In this document: piece after piece, positions 1-12,093 of the stretch | How positions within the stretch are numbered: position 1 is the stretch's first letter | Layout of the letters: every line of letters starts with the position of its first letter | Source: Schistocephalus solidus | Lineage: Eukaryota > Platyhelminthes > Cestoda > Diphyllobothriidea > Diphyllobothriidae | Direction of reading: 5' to 3' | Assembly: GCA_017591395.1 (NCBI GenBank) | Contig: WEDG01005615.1 | Location: 62,001-126,000 of the forward strand | Length of the DNA: 64,000 nt | Notes under the pieces: model-generated | The model's input: only the letters and a program-made list of their open reading frames with translations | Database searches by the model: none | What the model was told of the DNA's origin: nothing | Program-made: the position numbers and the translations under genes

Positions 1-945
1 GAATTCTGAAATTCGTGGTTTATCCACAACCGGCGATAGTTTGCTTTCTTTCGTTTAAGGGGACAATAAAGAGTAATAATTCTTTCAACCAACAAGCTTT
101 ACGTTTTCCAGTGTTCGTCCACATTTCGCCGTAATGTGGGTGTCCATGTGTATTGCTGAGATTTGCGTGCGCATGCTGGAAAAATATCCCTTTCAGATGT
201 TTGTTTCCAGTTGCTTGAGTGAGTCAGGCTGTGAAAAAAAGGAATACTCAAAGAGCAGTACAGCGTGATCGCTAGCACCCATTGGCGGTAGATATTGTAA
301 AACCAGCACATGATCCTTGTCTCGGCTGAACACAAGATCTAGAAGATTTGAACGGTGCCCTTCCCTAACTCGTGTCCCGAACGGCACATTCTGGAAGAGT
401 TATGTTTCACCTGCCATCTCAAGCAACCGGGAACCGAATGTATTCAGTGAACCCGAAACGGTCAAAGTTTCCCAGTTGAGGTGAAGAGCGTCAAAGTCTC
501 AAACGATAAGGATATCTTTGTTCCGGCAAGTCTTGGTCAGCTCTGCTAGAAGAATGACATCGCGCTCGACATTCTGGTTTGGGGGACGTTATGCAACTGC
601 GAATGCTAGTAGCCAGGCGTAGTTATTTGTAAGAGTTAAAGATAAAACTTCCACTTCTGATGTCATGGGATCTACCTTGGAAATCGCAGTTAAATTAGAG
701 CAAACATAAACAACGATTCCTCCTCCGTGGCTTCTCCTGTCTCTTTTAAAGTTTTGATAACCATGGATGGATACTTCGTGTCCTTGAATAGCTTCTGAGA
801 GCCATGTTTCTGTCAGGGCAATCATAGGTGATATTTTTTCATCAACAAACGTCCTGAGTGCACTCGATTTACTGAAAAGGCTGTGCACATTTGAGTACAT
901 GATTTTTCTTGCCATCTTCTGGGCAAGGTCCAGCTCTGATGATAT
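1..945 (-). pseudogene. LINE copy A, ORF2 endonuclease remnant
   Basis: This is the start of a LINE ORF2 on the minus strand, running off the left edge of the window. The frame opening at about 915 reads YSNVHSLFSKS then IALTETWLSE and RDRRSHGGGIVVYV, the typical beginning of an APE-type (EEP) endonuclease of CR1/jockey-like elements. A later frame (387-193) has LLDLVFSR and the terminal GASDHAVLLFEY, which is the SDH catalytic signature. Between them the expected GDFN motif is damaged: near position 500 the sequence reads DILIV, stop, DFDALHLNW. The reading frame is broken at least twice, so the copy is dead. The reverse transcriptase (RT) would lie outside the window. Confidence 0.75.
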
Positions 946-2010
946 AAGGAGTCTGCCACAGGAAGGACCTCTTCATCACTTTGATTTTCGTGTCCCGTAT
1001 TTGGAGCCATCTCCCCCTTTTCCGTCCTCATCTTCATTTCGGTCCTCAGCTCCCTCATTTTGTGTCTTTCCGCTAGCTCGTAATCAGGCTGAAAATACAC
1101 ATCTCTATAGGAGTAACTGTGAGAAATTCTCCGTTCTATAAAGCGTGAGGCCGGCACTTCATTTTCGAGAATGATTTTAAGAGGCCGTGGTGAGGAATGT
1201 TTATCAGAAGCATTCGCTCTCATTAAACGGAAGGGTTTGTGCACGGTAACGTATTCTCCATCTTGAAGAACGACATTTGAATATGTTCGGAACTTATTCA
1301 GGTCATGTTCTAATAATTCCTTTGCAATTGAAGCAGTTGACTCAGGAGCTCATTTTATGATGACATTTTTTTCGCAGTCAAGATGCTTGTTTGGTAACTT
1401 GATGCTCCTATTCACTGACGGAGCTTCGACACCAGGAGGAATTATATTCCGGAAGACTATGATATCTGCGTTAGTGTTGAAATAGTTGTGTGGCGCACTA
1501 GGTTTTGGACTGGGAACCTTCAGAGTCATTACCCTGTTGTAATGTGCTGTATACAGAGCTTCCATGTTCGCTTCCATAAACTGGTTGCTTAATGACCACC
1601 CTTTCTTAGTTATCATTGTGATAGAATGGAGTGATGAGGTCCCCTTCTAGAATTAATTTTGAGCCATTCTTGCGGTTTCTTATAGGTTTTTTGAGGTTCA
1701 TCCTAGCTGTTTCTTCAGTAGTGTTCGGTGATTTGGTAGGTTTAGTTGCCGTACCAGGTAATAAAAATTCACTTATCATTGTTGCATTAACAATGACTGT
1801 CTTGTTATTCAGTGGAATTGGTTTTTCTCGGGTTTCCCCTGGAGACGTAACGCACTTCCTCTTCCTGATTGGCTTTGAATTTCCAACGACTATGCCTTCT
1901 TTACGATGGTAGTCGTTGCTTGTCGGTTGGGAAGTTGGCAGAATATGAAGGGATTTGCTTTTGCTGTCCTCTTGAATAGCCACAAGGATGTCAGCCAGTA
2001 GGCCTTGCAT
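822..2010 (-). pseudogene. LINE copy A, ORF1 remnant
   Basis: Three minus-strand frames (2010-1606, 1616-1350, 1244-822) follow each other and lead into the ORF2 start at 915, which the last one overlaps by about 90 nt. The last frame contains RPLKIILENE and then DVYFQPDYELAERHKMRELR. That layout is what I expect of the C-terminal half of non-LTR ORF1 proteins: a short basic strand, a 'fpDys..eR...r.L' block, then charged helix. The N-terminal frame is Lys/Thr-rich with no recognisable domain. Frame changes between segments show it is no longer translatable as one protein. Assignment as ORF1 rests on position and motif style. Confidence 0.55.
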
Positions 2011-2129
2011 TTATCTGGAATCGCTGATTAAGGTCATCACAACCGACATAACGATGGGCTGCCCTGAAATCCGTCTCATTTATTGCAGAGTTATTGGTGT
2101 CTGATGTCATTACATTAGGCCTTTTGTAC

Positions 2130-2810
2130 CTTTATGGCTCTTGGAGTCCAGTATCAATAATCAACCTGGAGTGCAATGATTTCATTGACAATTTTTCACA
2201 AGAGACTCTTAATGAATTAAAAGTTGCTCTCAGTTGATGCTCCATATTTAAACAATTACTTTGATCACCCACTAAGCGGGTGCTTGTGATGCAGTTGCTA
2301 ATGCATTGATCACTAATGTTTGCTTAGAGAGTGCCTTGTCGGTGCTAACCAAATATAAATTCTAAATTCTAAATCATATTAACGGCAGGTCACCAGATCG
2401 AATCCCTGTGAAGTGGTTTCGCGGACGCGTCCTTTTTGACTTCGACCGATGCCAGTAAACGAGTATTGGATTCCTGTGTTGTCTCCTTGAGTTCACTGCG
2501 CTAAATCACCATACAGTTTAATGATCCTACATGTATTTTTTCGCAAGACACTGTCAATGTATTAAAATTATTCTCCGTTGATGATCTGTAGCTAATAAAT
2601 AATTTTGAACGGTTGTGGGCCGTGCGCTCATGGCGCAGTCGGTAGCATGGTGGTCTTCTTTGCGAGAGGTCACGGGTTGCAATCCCGGGGAAAGTGGTTA
2701 TTAAGATGCATGCTCTATGATTTAATGGCTCATTGCTAGCGGTTTCCCAATTTCAATGTGCTCTAGAATAATGCTAGATAATTTCAGAAGATTTGTTAGG
2801 ATGTATAAAT
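2130..2810 (+). repeat. Tandem tRNA-derived SINE pieces
   Basis: The piece at 2621-2705 has a Pol III A-box (TGGCGCAGTCGG, 2631-2642) and a near-consensus B-box (GGTTGCAATCC, 2675-2685), the spacing of a tRNA-derived SINE head. A partial head with B-box GATCGAATCCC sits at about 2393-2403. The segment after that head (about 2505-2590) is clearly similar to 2170-2250; both contain a CGCAAGAC or CACAAGAG block followed by an AT-rich stretch ending TTGATG. The cluster is therefore two or three SINE fragments in the same orientation. The piece at 2290-2370 ends in a short TAAATTC tandem tail. Confidence 0.6.
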
Positions 2811-2814
2811 TTCG

Positions 2815-3450
2815 CCTAAGTATATTGTATATTTTAAAGGGTTGCAGGCATTGCCATGGGTGGCCCTATAAATGTAAAGTTATCATTGCATATGTACAGT
2901 CAATATAAAATTGTGGACATTTTAAAATGCTTTTGAGTCAAAGCATAACATTAAGTTTGAATTCAATTTCACAGTTAAAGGCGAAACCATGTGGAGGAAA
3001 AGTAGAGCCCATAAGATTTTCAAAGGCTGTTTTTAAATAATCATGTTGTGAGTCGTCTTTTGTCAAATAATATGCCATCAAGCCTTCTGTTAAAATCAGC
3101 AATGTTGTGAGCGGTAACGTCTCACTTGGTAACGAGTTCCAAAGTCGTACCACTGGTTGGCTGAAAAAACTTTCTGAGGTTCAATCACGTGCGTTTGCTA
3201 TTGACCTTGGTAGGATGACCACACAGATGAGTTGTGCAGGCAAACTCGAAGAAACCCTCTGATTTCAGGGAGGAATCATGGCCTGGTATGAAGTTAAGGA
3301 AAAATGACTCAGCCGTTTCTAATCCTCGAAGATCTTGGAGGAAAGCTGTCAAGTAGAGGGCCCTGTTCAGAGTGGTGGAAAATTGCAGAGCAGTGCTCAG
3401 GATGAAGTTGAGATATATAACACAGGAGCGCATTGAAAGGACTAAGCGGT
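2815..3450 (-). pseudogene. LINE 3' end fragment (RT C-terminus)
   Basis: Minus-strand frames 3450-3185 and 3153-2938 read FFEFACTTHLCGHPTKV and then VVRLWNSLPSETL. The 'rLWNSLP' box preceded by 'ttHLrGH..kl' is typical of the extreme C-terminus of non-LTR ORF2 proteins. The same signature recurs at 27,632-27,859 on the other strand with better preservation (TTHLRGHPLKL, VVKPRNSLPVDVV). The fragment is 5'-truncated and shares a single frame with the PLE linker upstream of it, so the junction is a retroelement-into-retroelement insertion. The AT-rich 3' UTR runs to about 2815. Confidence 0.6.
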
Positions 3451-5560
3451 GACCCTGATCCTTTTGAGTTGGTTGTGCTTGGTCTTTTGACCACAGCACG
3501 TACTGCCGGATTGTTGAGGTAGGCCTGTGGGCAAATCCTATTCCGAGAGGCAAAAGGGATCTAGCTACGGTTTTGGAGATCCCTTTCATTTACGGAATGC
3601 TCTGCCATGACTTTGGCTGCAACTCTATACTTTCCGCGTTCTCAATGGAATTCGATTCCGTTCAAAGAACGTTCGCGGATAACCATTGGCTGCGAATAGT
3701 TCCCGGAGCAGTTTAATCTCGTCATTTTAAGCAGCTGGCGTGCTGCAGTGAGTTTATACCCGTCATTATAGCATGCCTTTACAACTTCGTTTGTGCTGCA
3801 GCGGGTGGTTGCTACTGTAACTCAGCATTTGCAACGTGTTCGTTAGTGTTCAATTGACTGACGTCACTATTTTGTCATCCGGTTTGTAGCAGACGAGAAC
3901 ATCCAAGAATGGAAGTCTTCCCTCCACTTTTTCTTTTATCGTGAACTATAGGTCAGATGGAATCTAGTTCTGGCGTTCTTTATAAAAGGTGATCCTGTAC
4001 TGATCGATGATAACGAACGTGTCGTCAACATAGTGTACCCAAAATTTTAGTTTATCCTCTTCGAACAGCCGTCTCTCAAGGTTTTGCAGAACCATCTCGG
4101 CAATGAGCCCAGAGATTAGGGTCCCCATCGGGGTGCCCCTGCTTTGCTCATATGTGATCCTATTGAAGGTGAAGAAACTCTTGAGACAATGCTCCATGAG
4201 TTACCTGAGATCCTGAGCAGTGAGCTGACCCTCGTTATCATCGTAATTTTGATGTTAACGTTTACGGAATGTTCGAAACACAAGGGCCAGTAGCATGGAC
4301 GTGAAGAGTGAGGTAACGTCAAAAGACACCATCCTCTCATTTGGTTAAACGTGACCGGCTTATTTTGTCAAGGAACTGTTCTGTCGAGTGAACTGTCATT
4401 TCCGAGCCCACCTTGAGAAACCTCAGCTTTTAAAATTACCAGCTTGCAAGCCCTACATGGGCGTACCTCTGAGGGAGATGATTGGTCATAGGGGTACGTC
4501 TGACTTGTGTATTTTTGAGAGACCGTAGAAGCGTGCCAAAGCTGCTTCTTTGGGCTTCGCCATGTATCAATCTTTGACAGTGATGACTTTATATTTAATT
4601 GAGCCACGGTTCTGCTAAGCTTCACCATTTATGAGTTTAGAATGGAAGTGTCGCTGACTTTGTAGGGCTCCCGATCATCGAGGAGCGTTCGGATTTTGTT
4701 TCGGTTATCCAGCTGGTTGACGACTACCGTTTACCAGCCTTTGTCTGCAGGTGGAATCACTATTTGCGCACCTGTTTTTAACTCCATTATGACCTTTTAC
4801 TCCTTTTTTACCAGCAAATGAGTTTTTCAGTGCGATATGAGCAGAGAGGTGACTTAATGTCGTAAGAGATTCTTGGCTTCGTCTTTGACACTGGTTTGGT
4901 AAAACGCCGATTCGAAGGAGGCAATGAAGGTGACCGGAGCAGCGTCGGTTGTGTTAAAACGGGATCCACGTTGCAGGACTTTTGTTTGAAACTTGGTTAG
5001 TCGTTTCGATGAGAGGTTGTGTACTAACGTTTCGTCAGTCTCCTGGTATTGTGCGGTATGCAGTGCCCTGAATTTTGCCGATAAGTCTACATCTCTGTTC
5101 GCTTGTTTCTGTCATCCCAAGGATAGCAAAAATTTGTCTAATGAGACAGCTCTCGCCTCATCACAGCGGCTAAGACGAGCATCCTGAAGTTATCCTTACT
5201 GCATGCGTATTTCTTTAGTCGAAGGTGACAATCGTCTATGGGTATCCTGGTCATGCCATCTGTGTCATATCATCGTCTGTTTTGCTAACTCTATGTTGAC
5301 AGGAGGTTTGTAAAATAGCCATTTTGGTATGCTGAATTTGGAAAGGCATCTGTGGAGGGAATTGGAGCTGTGTAACGGTCGAGGCTTGACGCAGGACAGT
5401 AAAAGTAGAGAGAATGCGATTCCCCGGTGGTAATTCGGAAGAAGAAGAAAAAAAAGAGCGCTCACCGGGAGAGGTAAATTGATCGTCTGACGTTTCAAGT
5501 AGCTGTTTTGTCTACGAAAAAAACTACTCGAAACTTCAGACAACCAATAAACCTTTCCCA
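3450..5560 (-). mobile_element. Penelope-like element, decayed
   Basis: Reading the minus strand, an N-terminal PLE region is recognisable at about 5050-4640 (LHTAQYQETDETLVHNLSS, later TGAQIVIPPADKG). The RT follows: YGLSKIHKSDVPL near 4510, then YEQSRGTPMGTLISGLIAEM and HYVDDTFVIID near 4160-4000 with the catalytic YVDD. A linker GISKTVARSLLPLGIGFAHRPTS lies at about 3589-3520. These are the ordered motifs of Penelope RTs. Frameshifts and stops break it into at least four frames. The GIY-YIG nuclease is missing, replaced by a LINE fragment at about 3450. Near the 5' end two 11-nt arms, 5492-5502 and 5524-5534, form an inverted repeat. Confidence 0.8.
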
Positions 5561-5599
5561 GTGAACGCTACGCTTCCTCTTCCTCTTCTTCTACTGATT

Positions 5600-7290
5600 C
5601 AGAATGAATTGCCATTTTTAAAACAATAGTTATCAATCTTTGACATATACGGTGAACGAGAAAAGAAGCAGTAAAAAACTCATACGGTTAAATCGGGGGC
5701 GAAGTTCGGCGAGCGGCCAATTTAAAAAAATCTAGGAGAAAAAATTGATTCTCTAAAAAAAACTAATAAAGCTAGATGCAATGGGAGAGTATTGTGATGT
5801 TGCTGACAACCTATGAGGGTGCAGAACGCTCCTTGTCGGGTGAGAGATACTATACTAGTCAGAGCTACTGTTTATAGCCACCCTAAAGATGAAAGAGTAG
5901 GAACCCATCGTAGACAACATTGTCGAAACGAAGAGGGATAAGAAGAGGTCACGAGACCATCACCAAGATGCGACCTTGCTGACTGCATAGTCCAACAACA
6001 AAGAGGCGAAACTATCAGAACCCGCCACGATCATCAACAGATCCCGGAGACCATCGTCAGGGTTGCAAAATCAGAGGAAAGTATCAAGGTAGTCAAGAGT
6101 TGGCGATGCTAGTTATAAAGGAAGGGATTAAAAAGTGAATGCGAAGATTGACTCTCCAGAGGGGATTGAAATATTTTTAGAGGCCAATATAATCTCAAGG
6201 GAGCTGCCTCAAATACCAGGAGGACCCTTTTCAAAATTCAAAAGATGCGAGTTTGGGAAGGAAACAGACAATAAGGATTTTACATCTTCCGAAGTTAAAT
6301 TTTTGCGTAATTTTGCTGTGAAAATAACTAATTTAGACGACAACCTAATCTGCAGTGGAAGTTTATTCCAGATGAAATCATATTTGGACGCAAACAAATC
6401 TGAGAACGGTCAGTTGTGGTGAAATGATCATGGAGAAAGTACGAGTGGCATAGGGTCAAGGTACTGGCGTGAGAGCGTTAATTCGTGGGAGATTTGGGCT
6501 AGAGTTAACGCGAAACAGGAAGCAGAAACCAGTTTCGAGTTTTCTAACCCAGTGAAATACATCCGAGAATAGCCTTTTGCCAGGACGACAGGATGAGGGA
6601 TGCGAAGCAGTAATTACCAGAGAATGACGAAACATCTAGATCAAACGGGAAGTGCTTAAATGAAGCTTTAATATAGAGAGGACAACAAGCACAACGCTTG
6701 CTTACGCGGTCTTGACGGTAGAGATCATACTTGTCTTTGACAAGCAAAGAGTCGGAAATTAAGTGCTGGGTCGAAGATTCAGATACACATACATCATCAG
6801 GCATTTACACGAAAGCAATGGCTCTCAGTTGGGCCATCTTATTTATTACAGATCTAGCATTAAGTAATAGGACATCTAACGCAGTTCGAGTAACCAAACG
6901 AGTGTTATCGTTATTTATAAAAAAGGAAGACTTGGTGGTGGGAAAGAAAACTGTAGAGAGGAAGGTACGTGCGGAAAGTAAAATCGCCGTGGGCAAAAAT
7001 TAGCTACGCTGCTACTGTTAACTAAATTAGGATTATTGTAGAGAAACATATTTGGGTGGTATTCATTGAGATGAAGGCTATTTTCTGCGTTAGCGAAAAT
7101 AGGAGAAGGCCGTTAAATAGGATTTTAAGGAATATTGGAATAAAATGGGGGAGAATAAGATTTGCAAATTGAACAAATTGTTTTGGAAAACTGTTACCAT
7201 AAGGGGAAGAGTTAATGAATTTGGAGCCTGAGAAGTTGTTTGGTTGGAATAATTGTTAACAAAATTTTGGTATGTAAAGAAAATGCTGGA
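5600..7290 (-). pseudogene. LINE family C copy, RT deleted
   Basis: Minus-strand frames 6996-6805 and 6804-6544 give the ORF2 start: SSFFINNDN, then LLNARSVINKMAQLRAIAF and CVSESSTQHLISDSLLVKDK, an endonuclease N-terminus. Directly afterwards the frame 6397-6209 reads FASKYDFIWNKLPLQIR, the last part of the RT protein. The remaining endonuclease and nearly all of the RT are gone, so this is an internally deleted copy. The 3' UTR (about 6200-5600) matches the 3' UTR of the plus-strand copy at 20,000-20,620 over several hundred bases, defining the family. The 3' end is cut at the PLE boundary. Confidence 0.7.
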
Positions 7291-7309
7291 GCTGAGATTT
7301 TCGTCCTAA

Positions 7310-10300
7310 TAATAATAATAATAATAAATGTTGTATTGAATAACAGTTTACAGGCATTTTCAGATGAAATATTCAGTGGGGATCAGGCTGGCAGTAAAAA
7401 AAACTCCTGAATATATATAAATATAAGTTTTTTTCCTATCTTTAGCAGTTCAGATCAGGGAACGGCTAACACAAGTGCAGTCTGTTTGCAGTCTCTCTGT
7501 CTTTGTTAGGAACCGGGATTCTGCCCCAGGCAATAGTGCATCCGTGGACGGTTGCTCACTGTCTGCCGAAAGATATCAACGGGAGCAGGCTGCAGATGGG
7601 TGCCATATCCCTCAAGGTAACACCTGGAATCGGGTTCAGATGCCGCGCACTCCGTCGAACAGGAAAACAGATTCTTCGAAACTGTTCTGCGCGAAAAAAT
7701 CTAGTAAAAATTATCTTAAACAAAGAATAACTTAGCTGGATTTTTTTATTATGGGGTAGTTTATTCCATATGGCTATGGCGTTTACCGAAAAGAATCGAT
7801 GATACTTAATTGTGCAAGCTAATGGAAGAAATAAAAAGACATCGCGATGACTGCTGCACCGAGGGTGGTCAAGCTGCCTCACAGTGGTAAGGGGATTAAA
7901 TATACGACTATTCAAAAGCTTAAACAGTAAAAAGAGTCCCTTCTGCACTCGGCGAAACCATAAGGGATCCATGTTTACAAGCCCTCAGCGTTATTGATAC
8001 GACAGATTACGGTTCTCCAACGATAAAATTCTTTTCGTGAAGAAGTGCTGGATCGATTCAATTTTCTTCCGTTCACTAGCACGCAGAAGGCTAAATAGAA
8101 ACGACCAGTATTCTAGGCCAGGTCTTGAAGATGGGTAGTGGCAGCAAATTCAAAGTAGTCCGAGAATTCCAGGCAATCAATCCTATACCTTTACAATGCG
8201 GAATGTCTACAGGAGACAATCAGGGGCGCAATGCTCTGAAAGATTGAGACCGTTAGAATATGATATGCCCAGATCCTTAACAAAGCCAGGCACATTTAGA
8301 TCGTGGCCATCTATGCTTAGTTGATGCTGATGGTCGTCGCTAACAACCATAGTGGAACATTTGTTCCAAGATAGTGAAAGTCGCCCTGTGCAGCAGCACT
8401 CGGCCTCAAGATCATTTTTTAACAGATCAAGCATGGTGTCACGATCTGCCGGTTTGTATCTATAGGCAACTTTTAAATCGTTGGCATATATAAAGGGCCA
8501 AACATTCTGAAATAAACCTGGTATATCATTGACAAAAAGACAAAATAAAAGCGGGCCTAGCACATTACCCTAAATAACTCCACTCCTCACACGGGCCGAG
8601 TTTGAGATAACATTGGGGATTTTGACATGTTGTGTGTGAGAGCTCAGGTAAGAAGATATCAAGCTCAGAGGTTTACCACATACACCGAAAGATGAGAGTT
8701 TCAGGAGAAGAAGTGCATAATCAACACGATCGAAGGCCTTGGTGAAATCAAAATAGACTATGTAAAGTGCAAAGCCATTATCCCTAGATTGTAGAACGTT
8801 ATCAAAGAAAGAGAGCTGACAGGTTTCACAAGACCTTGTTTTGAGGAACCCATGCTGGGCTGCACTCAGTAGGTTATTCTCGGTTAAGTGAAACATCATC
8901 TTATCGTTGATCAAGGTCACCAGGATTTTCGAAGCTGTGGACAGTGTGTTGATTGGCCAAAATCATCAAATGACGTAGATTGGCCGTGTTTGTGGGATAG
9001 GTAGAATGTGCGATTCCTTCCACACACTGGGAAAGGTTTCATTTTCCAGAGCTAGATTAGATATCTTACATAGAAGTGATGGGAAAATATCATTTGCATC
9101 CGCCTTTATAATACCGATCGGTATGCCATCTGATCCAGGACTATAAGATTGACAAAAACTTCGAATGGCTACGGTTACTACCCAGAGGGTAAAGGTTATA
9201 GTTTCGAGGACGGCACCGGTCCAAACTTGGATGGGCAGAGGGGGAGCGGCCGAATTTTCAATAAATGCTCTGGACAAGAAAACGTTAAAACTATCAGCCA
9301 TCAATTTTTCATTGACTACAGGATTGCCAACGGAGTCCAGTAGGATGGGATGCCATGTTTTACTATGGGTTCTTATTGCGCGGGAAAAAAGTTTCGCGAC
9401 ATTTAACGAATGGTTTTCGACATATTTTACCTCATCGGCTAGCCGTTTTTCTTCGGTTAGCCTCTGAGCCTGCTCAAAAATACGTCGAATCAAGGGCGAA
9501 ACGGAAATTTCGTTTTGCAAATGGAATCGACGGGAGAGTTTACGCAACCTTTGGTGAAAAAATACAAGGAGATAAACCTCATCCGTGACATAAACTAATT
9601 GCTTACGGGGAACAAAACGGGAAATAAGTGGATCCAAAACTTCGTAAAGCATACCGGTACAGATGTTTACATCATGACATATAAAGAAATTAGACTAGTC
9701 GTGGGAGTTCAGATGTATCAATAATTCTGTCGAAAGCTCTAATCGAAAATCAAAGAAAAAGCTATATTTTTGGAAAGCGTTTCATCGGTTTCGAGTTGTA
9801 GTGTAGAAACTACGATATTCCGGTCTGAGCTCCCGTGTGGGCCTACTGATAACACTGTCAAAGGCAGGCAACCTCTGCGGAAGATTAGATCAAATATGCT
9901 TGATCCTCGGGTAGGGAAGTCAACAACCTGAGTCCACATGCCAATATCTACGGCTTCGAGAAAGTCCTCGTACTTTATGGGGCCGGAAGGGACTGGAAAC
10001 CAGCGAATGTCAGGAAGGTTTAAATTACCTACAATTAAGCAATACTTAAAATTTAATTGAGCTGCGGCGTAAAATGCTTGTAATAGGCAAAGGTCGAAAT
10101 CCTCACTGGTATTGGGCGGGTGATAGACACAGCCAATGAGTAAAGAGTTCCTTTTTTAAGGTTATTGGAAACCAACAGCTCTCATCAACCGCAGTTAATT
10201 GTGGATGGTCTAAGGTCCAAAATGCCAGCGCTTGCTTTATATAGATACAGCTTCCTCCACCACGGCTGTCACGGCGATCATTTCGAGTACAAGTATAACC

Positions 10301-10614
10301 TATAAGAGAGAGTTCGGGGTCAGATACGTAAGGTGTTGCCCATGTTTCAGTTACTATAACAATATCTGGATAGTGTAAAAGACTAGAGTCTGAAGCAGGG
10401 GCATTTTATTGAGCAAGGAACTGGAATTTAGAACAAACAGTTTAATTGGGCAAGGTGGTTGTTTTTGAGGGAGGGCGGCTAAATCATCTAGTTGTTGACG
10501 GGTTACTGAACATAGGGGGCGGGTGCTCACACCCTGTTCTGGAAAAAAAGGTTGTGGGATCGTACGCGCCTGATTTGGGTAAAGGGGAGTAAAATATAGA
10601 GATGGAAATGACAA
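7310..10614 (-). pseudogene. LINE family E copy, ORF2 (endonuclease-RT), broken
   Basis: A nearly full-length ORF2 in at least five frames. The endonuclease begins near 10,440 (LFVLNSSSLLNKMPLLQTLV), has an altered SDH site at about 9830 (GPHGSSDRNIVVS), and is followed by the 228-aa frame 9652-8966 with SYSPGSDGIPIGIIKADAND. The RT palm is in 8920-8570 (YFDFTKAFDRVD) and 8563-8207 (VLGPLLFCLFVNDIP, then YANDLKVAYRYK). The catalytic YADD is mutated to YAND. The C-terminal frame 7972-7556 holds SVNAIAIWNKLP. The element ends at a short (AAT)n run near 7308-7327. Confidence 0.8.
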
Positions 10615-10640
10615 CCAGGGGAACTGAGCACAACCGCTAG

Positions 10641-11063
10641 CTATTGGGGCTTGACCGGGAAATCCCTGGACAGGATACTGAAGAGTATTCCTATTAAAGT
10701 GACACAGAAGGTCAGGTGAGTGTAGTAGTCCAACAAGACCCTTCGTATTTCAGAGCTGATTTTCCCAATGACTTGAAATGCCTGCTGGATAACTGTCTCG
10801 GAGGTCTCGGTTATAGTTCCTTTAAGCAAAAAATCTACAATTTCGTCAGATGGCCATCGATTATTGCAGGACGAAGTGTAGGCTTGAGCAATCAGTGCAT
10901 CAAGAGGTTCAAGATTTACCAAAGGGTTTTTAGAATTGACAATATCTACAGAGGGCTGAGAAGTCTCGCATACGCTAGATAGGTCCCCTTCCATTACTCT
11001 ATTACTCAGTAATGGAGGGGAAGCTGCAACCTTGGGTCTTTTTGCGAGTAGCTTGCGGGACAT
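10641..11063 (-). pseudogene. LINE family E copy, ORF1-like frame
   Basis: A 140-codon minus-strand frame opening MSRKLLAKRPKVAASPP lies just upstream of ORF2, separated by about 30 nt. It is Ser/Leu-rich with no domain I can name. Position and orientation suggest the N-terminal part of ORF1 of the copy at 7310-10,614. It could equally be a product of internal deletion, since ORF1-type sequence of the same family is also found further out at 11,390-11,980. I see no cysteine knuckle or RRM-like motif. Confidence 0.35.
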
Positions 11064-11389
11064 TGTTAACTAGTAGACAGAATTTTGGTTTACTTACTTG
11101 AAAAAATTGGGTTAATAATTTACAAGATTATACTTAAATAGGCTAAAATTGCAGCTGATTTCATACAGTAGGTAGAAAATGACGAAATGAGCACAATTTC
11201 AAAGCACACTTATGCAAAGTGCAAATAATTAATCCAATTGATTATATAGCCAGCACAAATAATATGAAGCAGTAAAAAGAGCTTTTTAAACTAATAATTA
11301 ATAGACAGTTCACTGCTAAGGGCAAGAAATATGGTAAAAATAAACCCTTCACTTATCTTTAAAAATCAATCCACGGTGGAGAGTAAGGA

Positions 11390-11980
11390 GGTTTCCTAAC
11401 TGTAATGACGTTTTTTGGAACTAAAATTAGGAGCATACTTAGACTTGCCCAGGTTATTGATAAGTTTAGTAGATTGAACAGCTGAAACCAGAGTGGATAG
11501 CGTGGAATGGGAACGAGGCGGACTTGAATCAGTTTTTTGGACTACGTCAACAGTAGGAATACCAGGAAAACTACTTTGAAACGGGTAAGCAGTCGGTCTT
11601 GGCACTTTAGATGGAGTCACTGACATTAAAGGCGGGCTTACGACATAGTTGATAGCTACTGAGTTGGAAATTCCTATTCGCGAGGAAGAAGGCGTTAATG
11701 AATTCGTTGGAAGAAAAGTGGGAGGTGAAGTTAAGGGGGTTTTGAACTGGGCACCACAGGAGATTACTTTACCGTCTCTTTGTGGTTTGCATAGCCATGA
11801 TCAGACTTATGGATAACACATTGAGAGGCTGAAGACCTATGCAAGAGGGGATACACATTCCTTCGCTCCATCGGTGTAAGATCCCGATAAAGGAAACATT
11901 TTGCGATTTCTAGATAACGAGAAATGTGACCTCATTGTGCAACGATTGAGTCCATCTCGATTGGTGAAAATATGACTAAT
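11390..11980 (-). pseudogene. LINE family E ORF1 fragment
   Basis: Reading the minus strand, about 11,945-11,870 gives SRYLEIAKCFLYRDLTPMER, and the frame 11,626-11,396 opens MSVTPSKVPRPTAYPFQSSF. Both match the plus-strand copy at 13,110-13,430 (SRYLEMTKCFLCRDLTLMER and VMSATPSKAFMLPYPSKAL). They are therefore the same ORF1 segment of one LINE family, in opposite orientation. Frameshifts separate the two pieces. No RNA-binding domain is visible in what remains. Confidence 0.55.
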
Positions 11981-12093
11981 ATAGGTGGATATTTGCTACG
12001 TGAGGAGAGGCGTTGGCTTCCGCTATTTTGTAGTTGAAGCCGCACGAGTACAGGTTAAGTTTCGAAAGTTAAGTGCAATCATTTTTTACTGAC

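Noticed and set aside
2621..2705. A genuine tRNA gene
   Set aside because: A- and B-boxes are present but acceptor-stem pairing is not evident, the B-box is off consensus, and similar pieces repeat nearby; a SINE head is more likely.
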